Positions 1 to 6,282 of a stretch of DNA of 8,043 nt are shown one piece after another. The notes beneath the pieces were generated by a model. It worked only from the letters and a program-made list of their open reading frames with translations. It ran no database searches and was not told the DNA's origin. The position numbers and the translations under genes were made by a program. Position 1 is the first letter of the stretch. The number at the start of each line of letters is the position of its first letter. The stretch covers positions 1 through 8,043 of the forward strand of contig DASWJX010000212.1 of assembly GCA_036396915.1 (NCBI GenBank). The letters run 5' to 3'. The DNA is from BM509 sp036396915. GTDB taxonomy: Bacteria; Desulfobacterota; Desulfuromonadia; Desulfuromonadales; Geopsychrobacteraceae.

Positions 1-1
1 G

Positions 2-1273
2 ACCCGTTTTCTCGACAACGTCATCGAAGCCAACAAGTACCCGCTGCCGGAAATCGACAGGATGACCCGCGCCAACCGCAAGATCGGCCTTGGCGTCATG
101 GGCTGGGCCGACCTGCTGATTCTGCTCGGCATCCCCTACAACAGCCAGGACGCCATCGCCCTCGGCGAAAAGGTGATGAAGTTCATCAACGAGCATGCCC
201 ACCAGGAGTCGATCAGGCTGGCCGCCGAGCGGGGCGCCTTCCCGAACTTCACGGGCAGCATCTATGACAAGCCGGGCCTGAAGCCGATCCGCAACGCCAC
301 CTGCACCACCATCGCGCCGACCGGGACCATTTCGATCATCGCCAACTGTTCGAGCGGGGTCGAGCCGCTGTTCGCGGTTTCCTACGTGCGTCAGGTCCTC
401 GACAACAACAGGCTGATCGAGGTCCATCCGCTCTTCGAAAAAATCGCCAGGGAGCGCGGTTTTTACAGCGCGGAACTGATGCAGGAGATCGCGGAGAAAG
501 GCACGGTGCAGGGGATCGCCAGCGTCCCGCAGGACATCCGCCGGATCTTTGTCACCTCCCACGACATCACCCCGCGGGACCATGTCCTGATGCAGGCGGC
601 GTTCCAGCGCCATACCGACAATGCGGTCTCGAAAACCGTCAACTTCTGCAACGACGCCACCCGCGACGACGTGTCGACCGTTTATCGTCTCTCCTACCAG
701 GAAGGCTGCAAGGGGGTCACCATCTACCGCGACGGTTCGCGGGACATGCAGGTGCTGTCAGTGGGGAAGAAAGCGGCGGAGCACCCGGAAGACCAGGTGC
801 CGATGGAAACCAGGAAAGCCGGCCGCAAGCGGGAGCGCCCGCGGGCGCTGACCGGTGCCACCTACCAGATGGAAACCGGCTGCGGCCCGCTCTATGTCAC
901 CATCAATCAGGACGACAAGGGGCTTTTTGAACTCTTCACCACCATGGGCAAGGCCGGCGGTTGCGCTGCCTCCCAGTGCGAAGCGATCGGCCGGCTGGTC
1001 TCCCTCGCCTGGCGCAGCGGCGTCCAGGCCCGCCAGACCGTCAAGCAGATGATCGGCATCACCTGCCACAAACCGGCCGGCTTCGGCGAGAACCGGGTGA
1101 CCTCCTGCGCCGATGCGGTCGCCAGGGCGATCGACCTGCACATGCATGACGAGGGTGAGGCGCCGCTTCGCTTTGTCAGCAATGGCGGGGCCTGCCCCGA
1201 GTGCGGCGGCCCGGTGGAACATGAGGGAGGCTGCTGCGTCTGTCACGCCTGCGGCTACTCCGAATGTGCCTGA
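2..1273 (+). CDS. nrdJ: Vitamin B12-dependent (class II) ribonucleoside-diphosphate reductase, C-terminal part
   Basis: NrdJ reduces ribonucleotides to deoxyribonucleotides in the cytoplasm, using adenosylcobalamin to generate its thiyl radical, so it works with or without oxygen. The frame is open from base 2 with no start, so this is the last 423 residues; the N-terminal half, including the radical-site cysteine loop, lies upstream. Visible family landmarks are RFLDNVIEANKYPLPEI at the left edge, the phosphate-binding loop PTGTIS (bases 317-334), and GCKGVTIYRDGSRD near base 705. A basic linker (about 770-845) follows, then a TSCPD-type domain (about 846-1150) with the sequence TSCAD at 1100-1114. 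The extreme C-terminus is a cysteine-rich zinc-ribbon-like tail with CPEC and CHAC pairs plus further cysteines, probably the redox or metal-binding tail typical of NrdJ. The ATG at base 62 is internal and not the start. The stop (TGA 1271-1273) overlaps the next gene. Family assignment is firm; the role of the tail is inferred. Confidence 0.93.
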   Translation, partial: TRFLDNVIEANKYPLPEIDRMTRANRKIGLGVMGWADLLILLGIPYNSQDAIALGEKVMKFINEHAHQESIRLAAERGAFPNFTGSIYDKPGLKPIRNATCTTIAPTGTISIIANCSSGVEPLFAVSYVRQVLDNNRLIEVHPLFEKIARERGFYSAELMQEIAEKGTVQGIASVPQDIRRIFVTSHDITPRDHVLMQAAFQRHTDNAVSKTVNFCNDATRDDVSTVYRLSYQEGCKGVTIYRDGSRDMQVLSVGKKAAEHPEDQVPMETRKAGRKRERPRALTGATYQMETGCGPLYVTINQDDKGLFELFTTMGKAGGCAASQCEAIGRLVSLAWRSGVQARQTVKQMIGITCHKPAGFGENRVTSCADAVARAIDLHMHDEGEAPLRFVSNGGACPECGGPVEHEGGCCVCHACGYSECA

Positions 1274-1560
1274 GCGACGGCGACCGGCAGGCATGGGAGG
1301 CGCTCTGTCGCCGTTGCGGAGAGTGCTGTTTCGAAAAATGGATCGATGAAACCGGCAGGGTGCAGCCGACCCGCATCCCCTGCCGGTTTCTCGACATCCA
1401 TAGCCGGCTCTGCCGCATCTATCATGAGCGCACCGAAGTCGAGTTTGACTGCATCCGTCTGACGCCGGAGATCGTCCCCACGCTGGACTGGATGCCGAGC
1501 GACTGCGCCTATGTGAATTATTTGAAAAAGGATGACCGCCGCAGGCGAACAGCCAAATGA
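1264..1560 (+). CDS. YcgN/YkgJ-family (UPF0260-like) cysteine-cluster protein
   Basis: A 98-residue protein with eight conserved-looking cysteines: C15, C18, C21 and C22 (a CxxCxxCC cluster), then C40, C50, C63 and C81. The order WEALC..CGxCC, then CRFLDI, CRIYHER, FDCIRLT, PTLDWMPSDCAY matches the YcgN/UPF0260 layout closely. Proteins of the wider CxxCxxCC group are thought to bind a metal, Zn or Fe-S; the molecular role is not established. At 98 residues it is shorter than E. coli YcgN (about 150), with both ends trimmed and a basic C-terminal tail. The ATG at 1264 lies inside the last codons of nrdJ, a 10-base overlap. No in-frame ATG, GTG or TTG exists upstream before a stop at 1222-1224, and there is no good ribosome site close by: a GGGAGG at 1225-1230 is too distant. 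Translation is therefore probably coupled to nrdJ. A role in nrdJ redox or metal supply is only a guess from position. Confidence 0.82.
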   Translation: MCLSDGDRQAWEALCRRCGECCFEKWIDETGRVQPTRIPCRFLDIHSRLCRIYHERTEVEFDCIRLTPEIVPTLDWMPSDCAYVNYLKKDDRRRRTAK

Positions 1561-1578
1561 ACGGCCGCGTTGCGGAAA

Positions 1579-1597
1579 TGGGCAGTACACCTGCCCA
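1579..1597 (+). other. Stem-loop downstream of the cysteine-cluster gene
   Basis: A perfect 7-bp inverted repeat, TGGGCAG (1579-1585) and CTGCCCA (1591-1597), encloses a 5-base loop TACAC. It starts 19 bases after the TGA that ends the small gene. No U-run follows, so it is not a classical terminator. It could protect the 3' end of the nrdJ message or cause pausing ahead of the terminator at 1636. Structure is seen directly; function is inferred. Confidence 0.4.
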
Positions 1598-1635
1598 GAC
1601 AATAAACCTGCGGAAGCTTTGACCCCGGCGCCGGC

Positions 1636-1656
1636 ACCCCTTGCGGGGTATTTTTT
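1636..1656 (+). terminator. Short rho-independent terminator of the nrdJ operon
   Basis: ACCCC (1636-1640) and GGGGT (1645-1649) pair around a TTGC loop, followed after one A by six T residues (1651-1656). The stem is only 5 bp but GC-rich with a U-tract in the right place. It sits 75 bases after the small cysteine-cluster gene and before the transporter, where the nrdJ transcript would be expected to end. The T-tract also forms one arm of another inverted repeat (1651-1658 with 1666-1673). No clear promoter for the transporter was recognised in the rest of this gap. Confidence 0.6.
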
Positions 1657-1755
1657 GCCGCTTTTGCAAAAAAGCATCACTATGGATGGCGTCGCAAAAA
1701 GTCCGCCCTGAAGTCCGGGTCAACCGGCATGCAGACAGGATCCGGGGATTTCACC

Positions 1756-3042
1756 ATGCAGGACAAGCTCCGATCGGCCCGCTTCGGCTGGTGCCTCTAC
1801 GACTGGGCCAACTCGGCCTTTGCCACGGTCATCCTGGCGGCGGTCCTGCCGGTTTATTTCGTCGCCCTGGTTCCCGATTCCGGGGCCGTCATCAGCCTCG
1901 GCGGCTGGCAGCATCGCCTTCCCGCCAGCGCGCTCTGGGGCTACGCGGTCTCCGGATCGATGCTGATCGTCGCCGTTACCGCCCCCTGGCTCGGCGGCCT
2001 GGCCGACCGGCGCGGCTGGCGCAAACAGTTGCTGGTGGCCTTTTGCCTCTGCGGAGTGTCGGCCACCGCGCTGCTGTTTCTGACCGGACCCGGCCAGTAC
2101 CTGCTTGCGGCGAGTCTGTTCGTCATCGGCAATATCGGCTTCAGTTCCGGTAATATTTTCTACAACGCCTACCTCACCGTGCTGGCCGGGCCCGGCGGGA
2201 CGGATCGCCTCTCGGCCCAGGGTTTTGCCACCGGTTATGTCGGCGGCGGGCTGATGCTGGCGGCGGTGTTTGTGCTGATCCAGTTCTCCGAACAGCTCGG
2301 CTTCGCCGACCGGGCGGCGGCGACCCGCTTCGGCTTTTTGCTGACTGGCCTCTGGTGGCTGGTCTTCGCGCTGCCGACCTTTATCCTCCTGCCGAAATCC
2401 GAACCCTCCGCGCACAGTAAAGTCAATCCGTTCAGGGCCTATCTGAATACCTTCAGGGATATGCTCCGCTATCGCGATCTCAGTCTGTTCCTGCTGGCCT
2501 TTCTCTTTTACAACGACGGCATCCAGACGGTCATCGCGGTTTCGGCGATCTTTGCCCGGGAGGAACTCGCTCTCAGCCAGGGCTCCATTCTCGGCTGCTT
2601 TCTGATGATCCAGTTCCTGGCCATGCCCGGCGCCCTGCTGTTCGGCCGCCTGGCCGACCGTTTCGGAGCCAAGCGCTCGATCATGCTCAGCCTGGTTCTG
2701 TTCATCGGCGTCTGCGGCTACGCCTATGTGATGCAGAGCAGCCTGGAATTCTGGATACTCGGCGCCGTCATCGCGCTGATTCTCGGCGGCAGTCAGGCGA
2801 TCAGCCGCTCGCTGTTCGCCAGCATGGCCCCGCAACAGCGCAGCGCCGAATTTTTCGGCCTCTACGCGATCAGCGCCCGCTTCGCCTCGCTCTTCGGCCC
2901 GCTGACCTTCGCCCTGATCACCGACCTGACCGGGTCGTCGCGCGGGGCAATCCTGGCCCTGGCGGTTTTTTTCATGATCGGCGGCGGATTACTGATCCGG
3001 GTGCAGGTGGAAAGAGGCCGGCTCAGGGCCGGGCAGGCGTGA
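1756..3042 (+). CDS. UMF1-family (Atg22-like) MFS transporter
   Basis: An integral inner-membrane protein of 428 residues with about 12 hydrophobic helices, as usual for the major facilitator superfamily. The N-terminal FGWCLYDWANSAF (DWANSAF at residues 16-22) is the hallmark of the UMF1/Atg22-like branch. Two copies of the MFS loop motif are visible, GGLADRRGWRKQ (residues 80-91) and FGRLADRFGAKRS (296-308), one in each half. Other branch-typical pieces are NIFYNAYL after helix 4 and SQAISRSLFA...EFFGLYA near the end. The fungal relative exports amino acids from the vacuole; the substrate of the bacterial proteins is not known and cannot be read from sequence. The frame opens at an ATG at 1729, but 1756 is chosen because it fits the family N-terminus and has a weak purine-rich GGGGA 8 bases upstream, while 1729 has none. 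The gene stands alone and converges on hypF, so context gives no substrate clue. Confidence 0.85.
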   Translation: MQDKLRSARFGWCLYDWANSAFATVILAAVLPVYFVALVPDSGAVISLGGWQHRLPASALWGYAVSGSMLIVAVTAPWLGGLADRRGWRKQLLVAFCLCGVSATALLFLTGPGQYLLAASLFVIGNIGFSSGNIFYNAYLTVLAGPGGTDRLSAQGFATGYVGGGLMLAAVFVLIQFSEQLGFADRAAATRFGFLLTGLWWLVFALPTFILLPKSEPSAHSKVNPFRAYLNTFRDMLRYRDLSLFLLAFLFYNDGIQTVIAVSAIFAREELALSQGSILGCFLMIQFLAMPGALLFGRLADRFGAKRSIMLSLVLFIGVCGYAYVMQSSLEFWILGAVIALILGGSQAISRSLFASMAPQQRSAEFFGLYAISARFASLFGPLTFALITDLTGSSRGAILALAVFFMIGGGLLIRVQVERGRLRAGQA

Positions 3043-3050
3043 ACCGGGGC

Positions 3051-3088
3051 CAGCGCACGAGAATGCCGCCGGCCGTGGCCGGGCGCTG
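3051..3088. terminator. Nested inverted repeat between convergent genes, possible shared terminator
   Basis: An outer pair CAGCGC (3051-3056) and GCGCTG (3083-3088) encloses an inner GC-only hairpin CCGGC (3069-3073) and GCCGG (3078-3082). It fills most of the 58 bases between the transporter stop and the hypF stop. There is no T-run on either strand, so intrinsic termination is uncertain. It could block read-through between the converging transcripts or mark a rho-dependent end. Confidence 0.3.
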
Positions 3089-3100
3089 TGACGAGCGGAT

Positions 3101-5377
3101 TTATTCGGCGCGCGAGCGGCCCGCAATCACCGCCTGCCCCAGCGCGAGCCCGCCGTCGTTGGGCGGCACCTGCCGGTGAACCAGCACCTCAAAGTCCTCC
3201 TCCCGCAACAGTTCCAGGGTCCGCTCGGTGAGATAGCGGTTCTGGAACACCCCGCCGGACAGGGCGACCGGACGCGCGCCGATCTCGCTCCTGAGGGTGC
3301 CGCAGACCTCGACAACGGCACGTGCCAGTCCGTTGTGGAATCGGGCACTTAGCATGGATATCCCGACCCTGCGGGTCAGATCCGCGACCAGCTGGCGGAT
3401 CATCGGCGCGGCATCGACCAGCAGCAGATCCCCCGCGCGGCGGATCGCGAACCCGTAGCTGCCGGCCTGACCGGCATCGGCCGCCAGCGCCATCTCCAGT
3501 TCCAGGGCCGCCTGCCCCTCGTAGCTGACCCGGTTGCGGATTCCGGCCAGCGCGGCGACGGCGTCGAACAGCCGGCCGCAACTGGAGGTCAGCGGCGCAT
3601 TCAATCGCTTGGCGATCATCTGTTTCAACAGGTTCAGCTGCGCCGGTCTGATCTCGTCGGAGAGCAGCGCCGCCGGAAAATCGGCGCCGAAGGCCTGCAT
3701 CAGATAGCTGACCGCCATCCGCCAGGGCTCCCTGGTCGCCGCGTCGCCGCCGGGCATCGGCAGATAGGCGAGCTGGCCGACCCGTCTGAAGCCGGTGTAA
3801 TCGCCGAGCAGGAACTCCCCGCCCCAGATATGTCCGTCGCTGCCGTAGCCGACCCCGTCGAAGATGACACCGAGGGTTTCCCGCTCGACGCCGTTGTCCG
3901 CCATGCAGCCGGCCAGATGGGCGTGGTGGTGCTGAACGGCAACCGCCGTCATCCCCGGCAATGCTTCCGCGACCCGGGTCGACAGATAATCCGGGTGCAG
4001 ATCGTGGGCGACGATCCGCGGCTGCAGCTGGAGAATGCCCTGCAGGTGGTCGATGGCCTGCTGCAGCGCATCGACCGCGTCCTGATTCTTCAGGTCGCCG
4101 ATGTGGTGGCTGAGGTAGGCACGAGCGCCGTGAGTCAGGCAGATGCTGTTTTTCAGCTCGCCGCCCACCGCCAGCACCGACGCCTGGCTCTGCGGCAGAG
4201 CCACCCCCCGCGGCGCAAAGCCCCGCGAGCGGCGCAGCATCAGCGGTTCGCCGGCCAGCGCGCGGACAATGGAATCGTCGCTGCGGATATGGATACGCCG
4301 GTTGTGAACCAGGTAGGCGTCGGCGATGCCGTCAAGCCGCTCGGTTGCGTCGCTGTCCGCGAAGGCGACCGGCTCGTCGCTGCGGTTGCCGCTGGTCATC
4401 ACCAGCGCCGGAAACTGTTCAAGCAGCAGATAATGGAGCGGCGTACAGGGGAGCATTACCCCGAAATAGCGGTTGCGCGGCGCAACCAGGGGGGAGATCG
4501 GCGCGTCGGCCCGTTGTTCAAGCAGGACAATGGGCCGTTCGACCCCGGTCAGGATCCGCTCTTCCAGCGCCGTCAACCGGGCGTACCGCCTGACCCGCTC
4601 CGGGCTGAAGACCATCAACGCGAACGGTTTTTCGTCACGCAGCTTGCGCTGCCGCAAACGCGCCACCGCCGCCGTGCTGGTCGCATCAACCGCCAGGTGA
4701 TAACCGCCCAGCCCCTTGATCGCGACAATCCGGCCCTGCCGCAAGCGCTTCACGGTCTCCGCAAGCGGATCGTCACACAACAGCGGCCGGCCCTGCTCAT
4801 CGCGGAAGCTGAGCCGCGGGCCACAGTCGGCGCAGGCGTTGGGCTGGGCATGAAAGCGGCGGGAGCGGGGATCCCGGTATTCCTGCGTGCAGGTCGGGCA
4901 CATGGGAAAATCGACCATGGTGGTCAGCGGTCGATCATAGGGGATGCCGGTGACGATACTGTAGCGCGGACCGCAGTTGGTGCAGTTGATGAACGGATAG
5001 CGGTAGCGGCGGTCCCGCGGATCGAACAGCTCCCGCAGGCAATCGGGGCAGACATGGGTATCGGGGGCGATCTGAGCCGAGCGGGCACTGCCGGAGCGGC
5101 TTTCGACAATGGCAAAGCCGGCCTCTCCGCTGACCGGCCGCTCGCTGACCTCCATGGCGCTGATCGAGGCCAGCGGCGGCAACTCGTCCCGCAGGGCGCG
5201 GAGGAAGGCATCGACCAGGGTTTTGCGCCCCTCAATCTCGATCAGCACCCCCCGACTGTCGTTGCAGACCGATCCGGCCAGCTTGCGTGCGGTGGCGATC
5301 CGATAAACGAACGGCCGGAAGCCGACCCCCTGAACGATCCCCTCGATCCTGATCTGCTTGCGCACCGTCTCTGTCAC
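3101..5377 (-). CDS. hypF: Carbamoyltransferase HypF, NiFe-hydrogenase maturation
   Basis: HypF converts carbamoyl phosphate to a carbamoyl adenylate and passes the carbamoyl group to the HypE C-terminal cysteine, where it becomes the cyanide ligands of the NiFe-hydrogenase iron. It is cytoplasmic. From the GTG start the protein has 758 residues, close to the usual 750. Domains in order: an acylphosphatase domain (1-90) with GVGFRP and catalytic R21 and N39; two C4 zinc fingers (C110/C113/C132/C135 and C160/C163/C182/C185), each ending in CGPR; a YrdC-like domain (about 200-390) with KGLGGYHLAVDA from K221 and TSGNRSDEP from T328; and a Kae1-like domain (about 400-758) with the metal-binding HHHAHLAG at 483-490, SCGRLFDA, LSGGVFQNRYL and PPNDGGLALGQA. 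No key residue appears missing. The frame extends 30 codons upstream, but the GTG at 5377 has a strong GGGGAGG and fits the family N-terminus. No hypA-E or hydrogenase gene lies in the window. Confidence 0.96.
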   Translation of the reverse strand: MTETVRKQIRIEGIVQGVGFRPFVYRIATARKLAGSVCNDSRGVLIEIEGRKTLVDAFLRALRDELPPLASISAMEVSERPVSGEAGFAIVESRSGSARSAQIAPDTHVCPDCLRELFDPRDRRYRYPFINCTNCGPRYSIVTGIPYDRPLTTMVDFPMCPTCTQEYRDPRSRRFHAQPNACADCGPRLSFRDEQGRPLLCDDPLAETVKRLRQGRIVAIKGLGGYHLAVDATSTAAVARLRQRKLRDEKPFALMVFSPERVRRYARLTALEERILTGVERPIVLLEQRADAPISPLVAPRNRYFGVMLPCTPLHYLLLEQFPALVMTSGNRSDEPVAFADSDATERLDGIADAYLVHNRRIHIRSDDSIVRALAGEPLMLRRSRGFAPRGVALPQSQASVLAVGGELKNSICLTHGARAYLSHHIGDLKNQDAVDALQQAIDHLQGILQLQPRIVAHDLHPDYLSTRVAEALPGMTAVAVQHHHAHLAGCMADNGVERETLGVIFDGVGYGSDGHIWGGEFLLGDYTGFRRVGQLAYLPMPGGDAATREPWRMAVSYLMQAFGADFPAALLSDEIRPAQLNLLKQMIAKRLNAPLTSSCGRLFDAVAALAGIRNRVSYEGQAALELEMALAADAGQAGSYGFAIRRAGDLLLVDAAPMIRQLVADLTRRVGISMLSARFHNGLARAVVEVCGTLRSEIGARPVALSGGVFQNRYLTERTLELLREEDFEVLVHRQVPPNDGGLALGQAVIAGRSRAE

Positions 5378-5381
5378 ACAA

Positions 5382-5388
5382 CCTCCCC
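5382..5388 (-). promoter_or_regulatory. Ribosome binding site fixing the hypF GTG start
   Basis: On the minus strand GGGGAGG precedes the GTG (5377-5375) by four bases. No comparable site lies before the upstream in-frame ATG codons at 5407 and 5467, which supports the shorter 758-residue protein. Confidence 0.75.
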
Positions 5389-5405
5389 TGTTCAGACTTC
5401 GTCGC

Positions 5406-5435
5406 ATTGTGGCATTTTCGAGCGGTTGCGGGCAA
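5406..5435 (-). promoter_or_regulatory. Candidate hypF promoter
   Basis: Read on the minus strand, TTGCCC (5430-5435) and CACAAT (5406-5411) are separated by 18 bases; each matches the sigma-70 consensus at four of six positions. It would give a leader of roughly 20-25 bases including the strong ribosome site. Placement in the divergent gap is right, but the match is moderate and no regulator site was recognised. Confidence 0.35.
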
Positions 5436-5458
5436 CGCCGGAAACGAGCGGTTTTTGC

Positions 5459-5487
5459 TTTATCCACCGGCCCCGAGCCGCTACAAT
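5459..5487 (+). promoter_or_regulatory. Candidate rluA promoter
   Basis: TACAAT at 5482-5487 is a five-of-six match to a -10 box. The best -35 at 17-base spacing is TTTATC (5459-5464), which is weak. It lies in the divergent hypF/rluA gap about 55 bases upstream of the TTG start. Confidence 0.4.
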
Positions 5488-5530
5488 CCGAAAGCGGTTC
5501 GCCCGCCCGCGGATGCAGTTCGCTTTTTTC

Positions 5531-5534
5531 GGAG
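5531..5534 (+). promoter_or_regulatory. Ribosome binding site deciding the rluA TTG start
   Basis: GGAG lies seven bases before TTG at 5542-5544, ideal spacing. It favours TTG over the in-frame ATG at 5581, whose upstream region has only a poor purine match. Confidence 0.65.
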
Positions 5535-5541
5535 CACGCCC

Positions 5542-6198
5542 TTGATCGTTTACCACCCTCCCCCGCACACGGGACTGGACATGCTGCACAGCGACAGCTC
5601 GATTCTGGTCGTCAGCAAGCCGGCCGGGCTGCTCTCGGTGCCGGGCCGAAGAGCGGACTGTCAGGACTGCATGATAACACGGGTCCAGAGAGACTATCCG
5701 GAGGCGCTGATCGTGCACCGGCTCGACATGTCGACCTCCGGCTTGATGGTCATGGCCCGCGACAGCAAGGCGCAGCGCCACCTCAACCGCCAGTTCGAGC
5801 AGCGCCAGGTCGAAAAAACCTATCTGGCCGTCGTCGCCGGCCGGGTCGCTCCGCCGGCCGGGACTATCGATCTGCCGCTGAGCCGCGACTGGCCGAACCG
5901 GCCGCGGCAGATCGTCGATCACCGGGTCGGCAAACCGTCCCGCACCCGCTACCGGGTGCTGGTCTACAACGCCACAGACGATACGACACACATCGAACTG
6001 CAGCCGGTGACCGGCCGCACCCATCAGTTGCGGGTCCACATGCAGGCGCTGGGCCATCCGATTCTGGGCGACGATCTGTATGCGGACGCGATCGACCGGG
6101 CCCGGGCGGACCGCTTGCTGCTGCACGCCGAAGCGCTGCGGTTTACCCACCCGCTGACGCTCGAATCGCTGGCTTTCAGTCAGGCCGCGCCGTTCTGA
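5542..6198 (+). CDS. rluA: RluA-family rRNA/tRNA pseudouridine synthase
   Basis: This enzyme isomerises uridine to pseudouridine in RNA; E. coli RluA acts on 23S rRNA U746 and tRNA U32. From the TTG start it has 218 residues, against 219 for E. coli RluA. The N-terminal YHPPPHTGLDMLHSD aligns with the E. coli YNPPQEPWLVILYQD, which supports this TTG rather than the ATG at 5581 or far upstream codons. Motifs in order: KPAGLLSVPGR (residues 26-36), CMITRVQRDYPEA, the catalytic HRLDMSTSG with D62 as the expected catalytic aspartate, DLPLSRDWPNRPRQ, and the C-terminal TGRTHQLRVHMQALGHPILGDDLYA starting at T157. There is no S4 RNA-binding domain, as in true RluA and unlike RluC or RluD. The gene is divergent from hypF, and purB follows 84 bases later with its own promoter. 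Exact uridine targets are inferred from similarity. Confidence 0.9.
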   Translation: MIVYHPPPHTGLDMLHSDSSILVVSKPAGLLSVPGRRADCQDCMITRVQRDYPEALIVHRLDMSTSGLMVMARDSKAQRHLNRQFEQRQVEKTYLAVVAGRVAPPAGTIDLPLSRDWPNRPRQIVDHRVGKPSRTRYRVLVYNATDDTTHIELQPVTGRTHQLRVHMQALGHPILGDDLYADAIDRARADRLLLHAEALRFTHPLTLESLAFSQAAPF

Positions 6199-6219
6199 AA
6201 CGAATTGCTCATAGAAGGG

Positions 6220-6248
6220 TTGCGGCCGGGTCCGGCCTGCTTTATAGT
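6220..6248 (+). promoter_or_regulatory. purB promoter with a palindrome in the spacer
   Basis: TTGCGG (6220-6225) and TATAGT (6243-6248; five of six -10 positions) are exactly 17 bases apart, a well-spaced sigma-70 type promoter 35 bases upstream of the purB ATG. The spacer contains GGCCGG (6224-6229) and CCGGCC (6232-6237), a 6-bp inverted repeat with a two-base centre. That repeat could be an operator, or the end-hairpin of the rluA message, since it is followed by TGCTTTAT. The E. coli PurR box was not recognised here. Confidence 0.55.
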
Positions 6249-6267
6249 GCCGTCGAAATTCACTTTC

Positions 6268-6273
6268 AAGGAG
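6268..6273 (+). promoter_or_regulatory. Ribosome binding site of purB
   Basis: AAGGAG ends nine bases before ATG 6283. It sets the purB start and rules out the in-frame TTG at 6205, which lies upstream of the promoter -10 box. Confidence 0.8.
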
Positions 6274-6282
6274 AAGAGAGAC

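Noticed and set aside
758..1723. 321-codon minus-strand open frame opposite the nrdJ 3' end and the cysteine-cluster gene
   Set aside because: It is antisense to two supported genes and crosses the terminator region; the translation is arginine-rich and shows no family resemblance.
1561..1755. Possible riboswitch ahead of the transporter, or a cobalamin riboswitch linked to B12-dependent NrdJ
   Set aside because: No conserved riboswitch core was recognisable; the region holds only the stem-loop and terminator. A B12 switch for nrdJ would lie upstream of the window.
1641..2153. 170-codon plus-strand open frame overlapping the transporter start
   Set aside because: It is out of frame with the transporter, starts inside the terminator, and gives an Arg/Gly/Pro-rich translation typical of a shifted frame.
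1720..2835. 371-codon minus-strand open frame opposite the transporter
   Set aside because: The Q/E/G/A-rich translation is the expected antisense reading of a GC-rich membrane-protein gene; no ribosome site or motif was seen.
5488..5532. Possible leader hairpin CCGAAAGCG with CGCTTTTTTCGG that could hide the rluA ribosome site
   Set aside because: The pairing needs a three-base bulge and a 24-base loop, and the 5' arm lies at or before the transcription start predicted from the -10 at 5482-5487, so it would be largely absent from the RNA.
3830..5545. 571-codon open frame on the plus strand opposite hypF
   Set aside because: It mirrors hypF codons, shows no domain, and would run across the hypF promoter into the rluA start. 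It is a GC-driven shadow.
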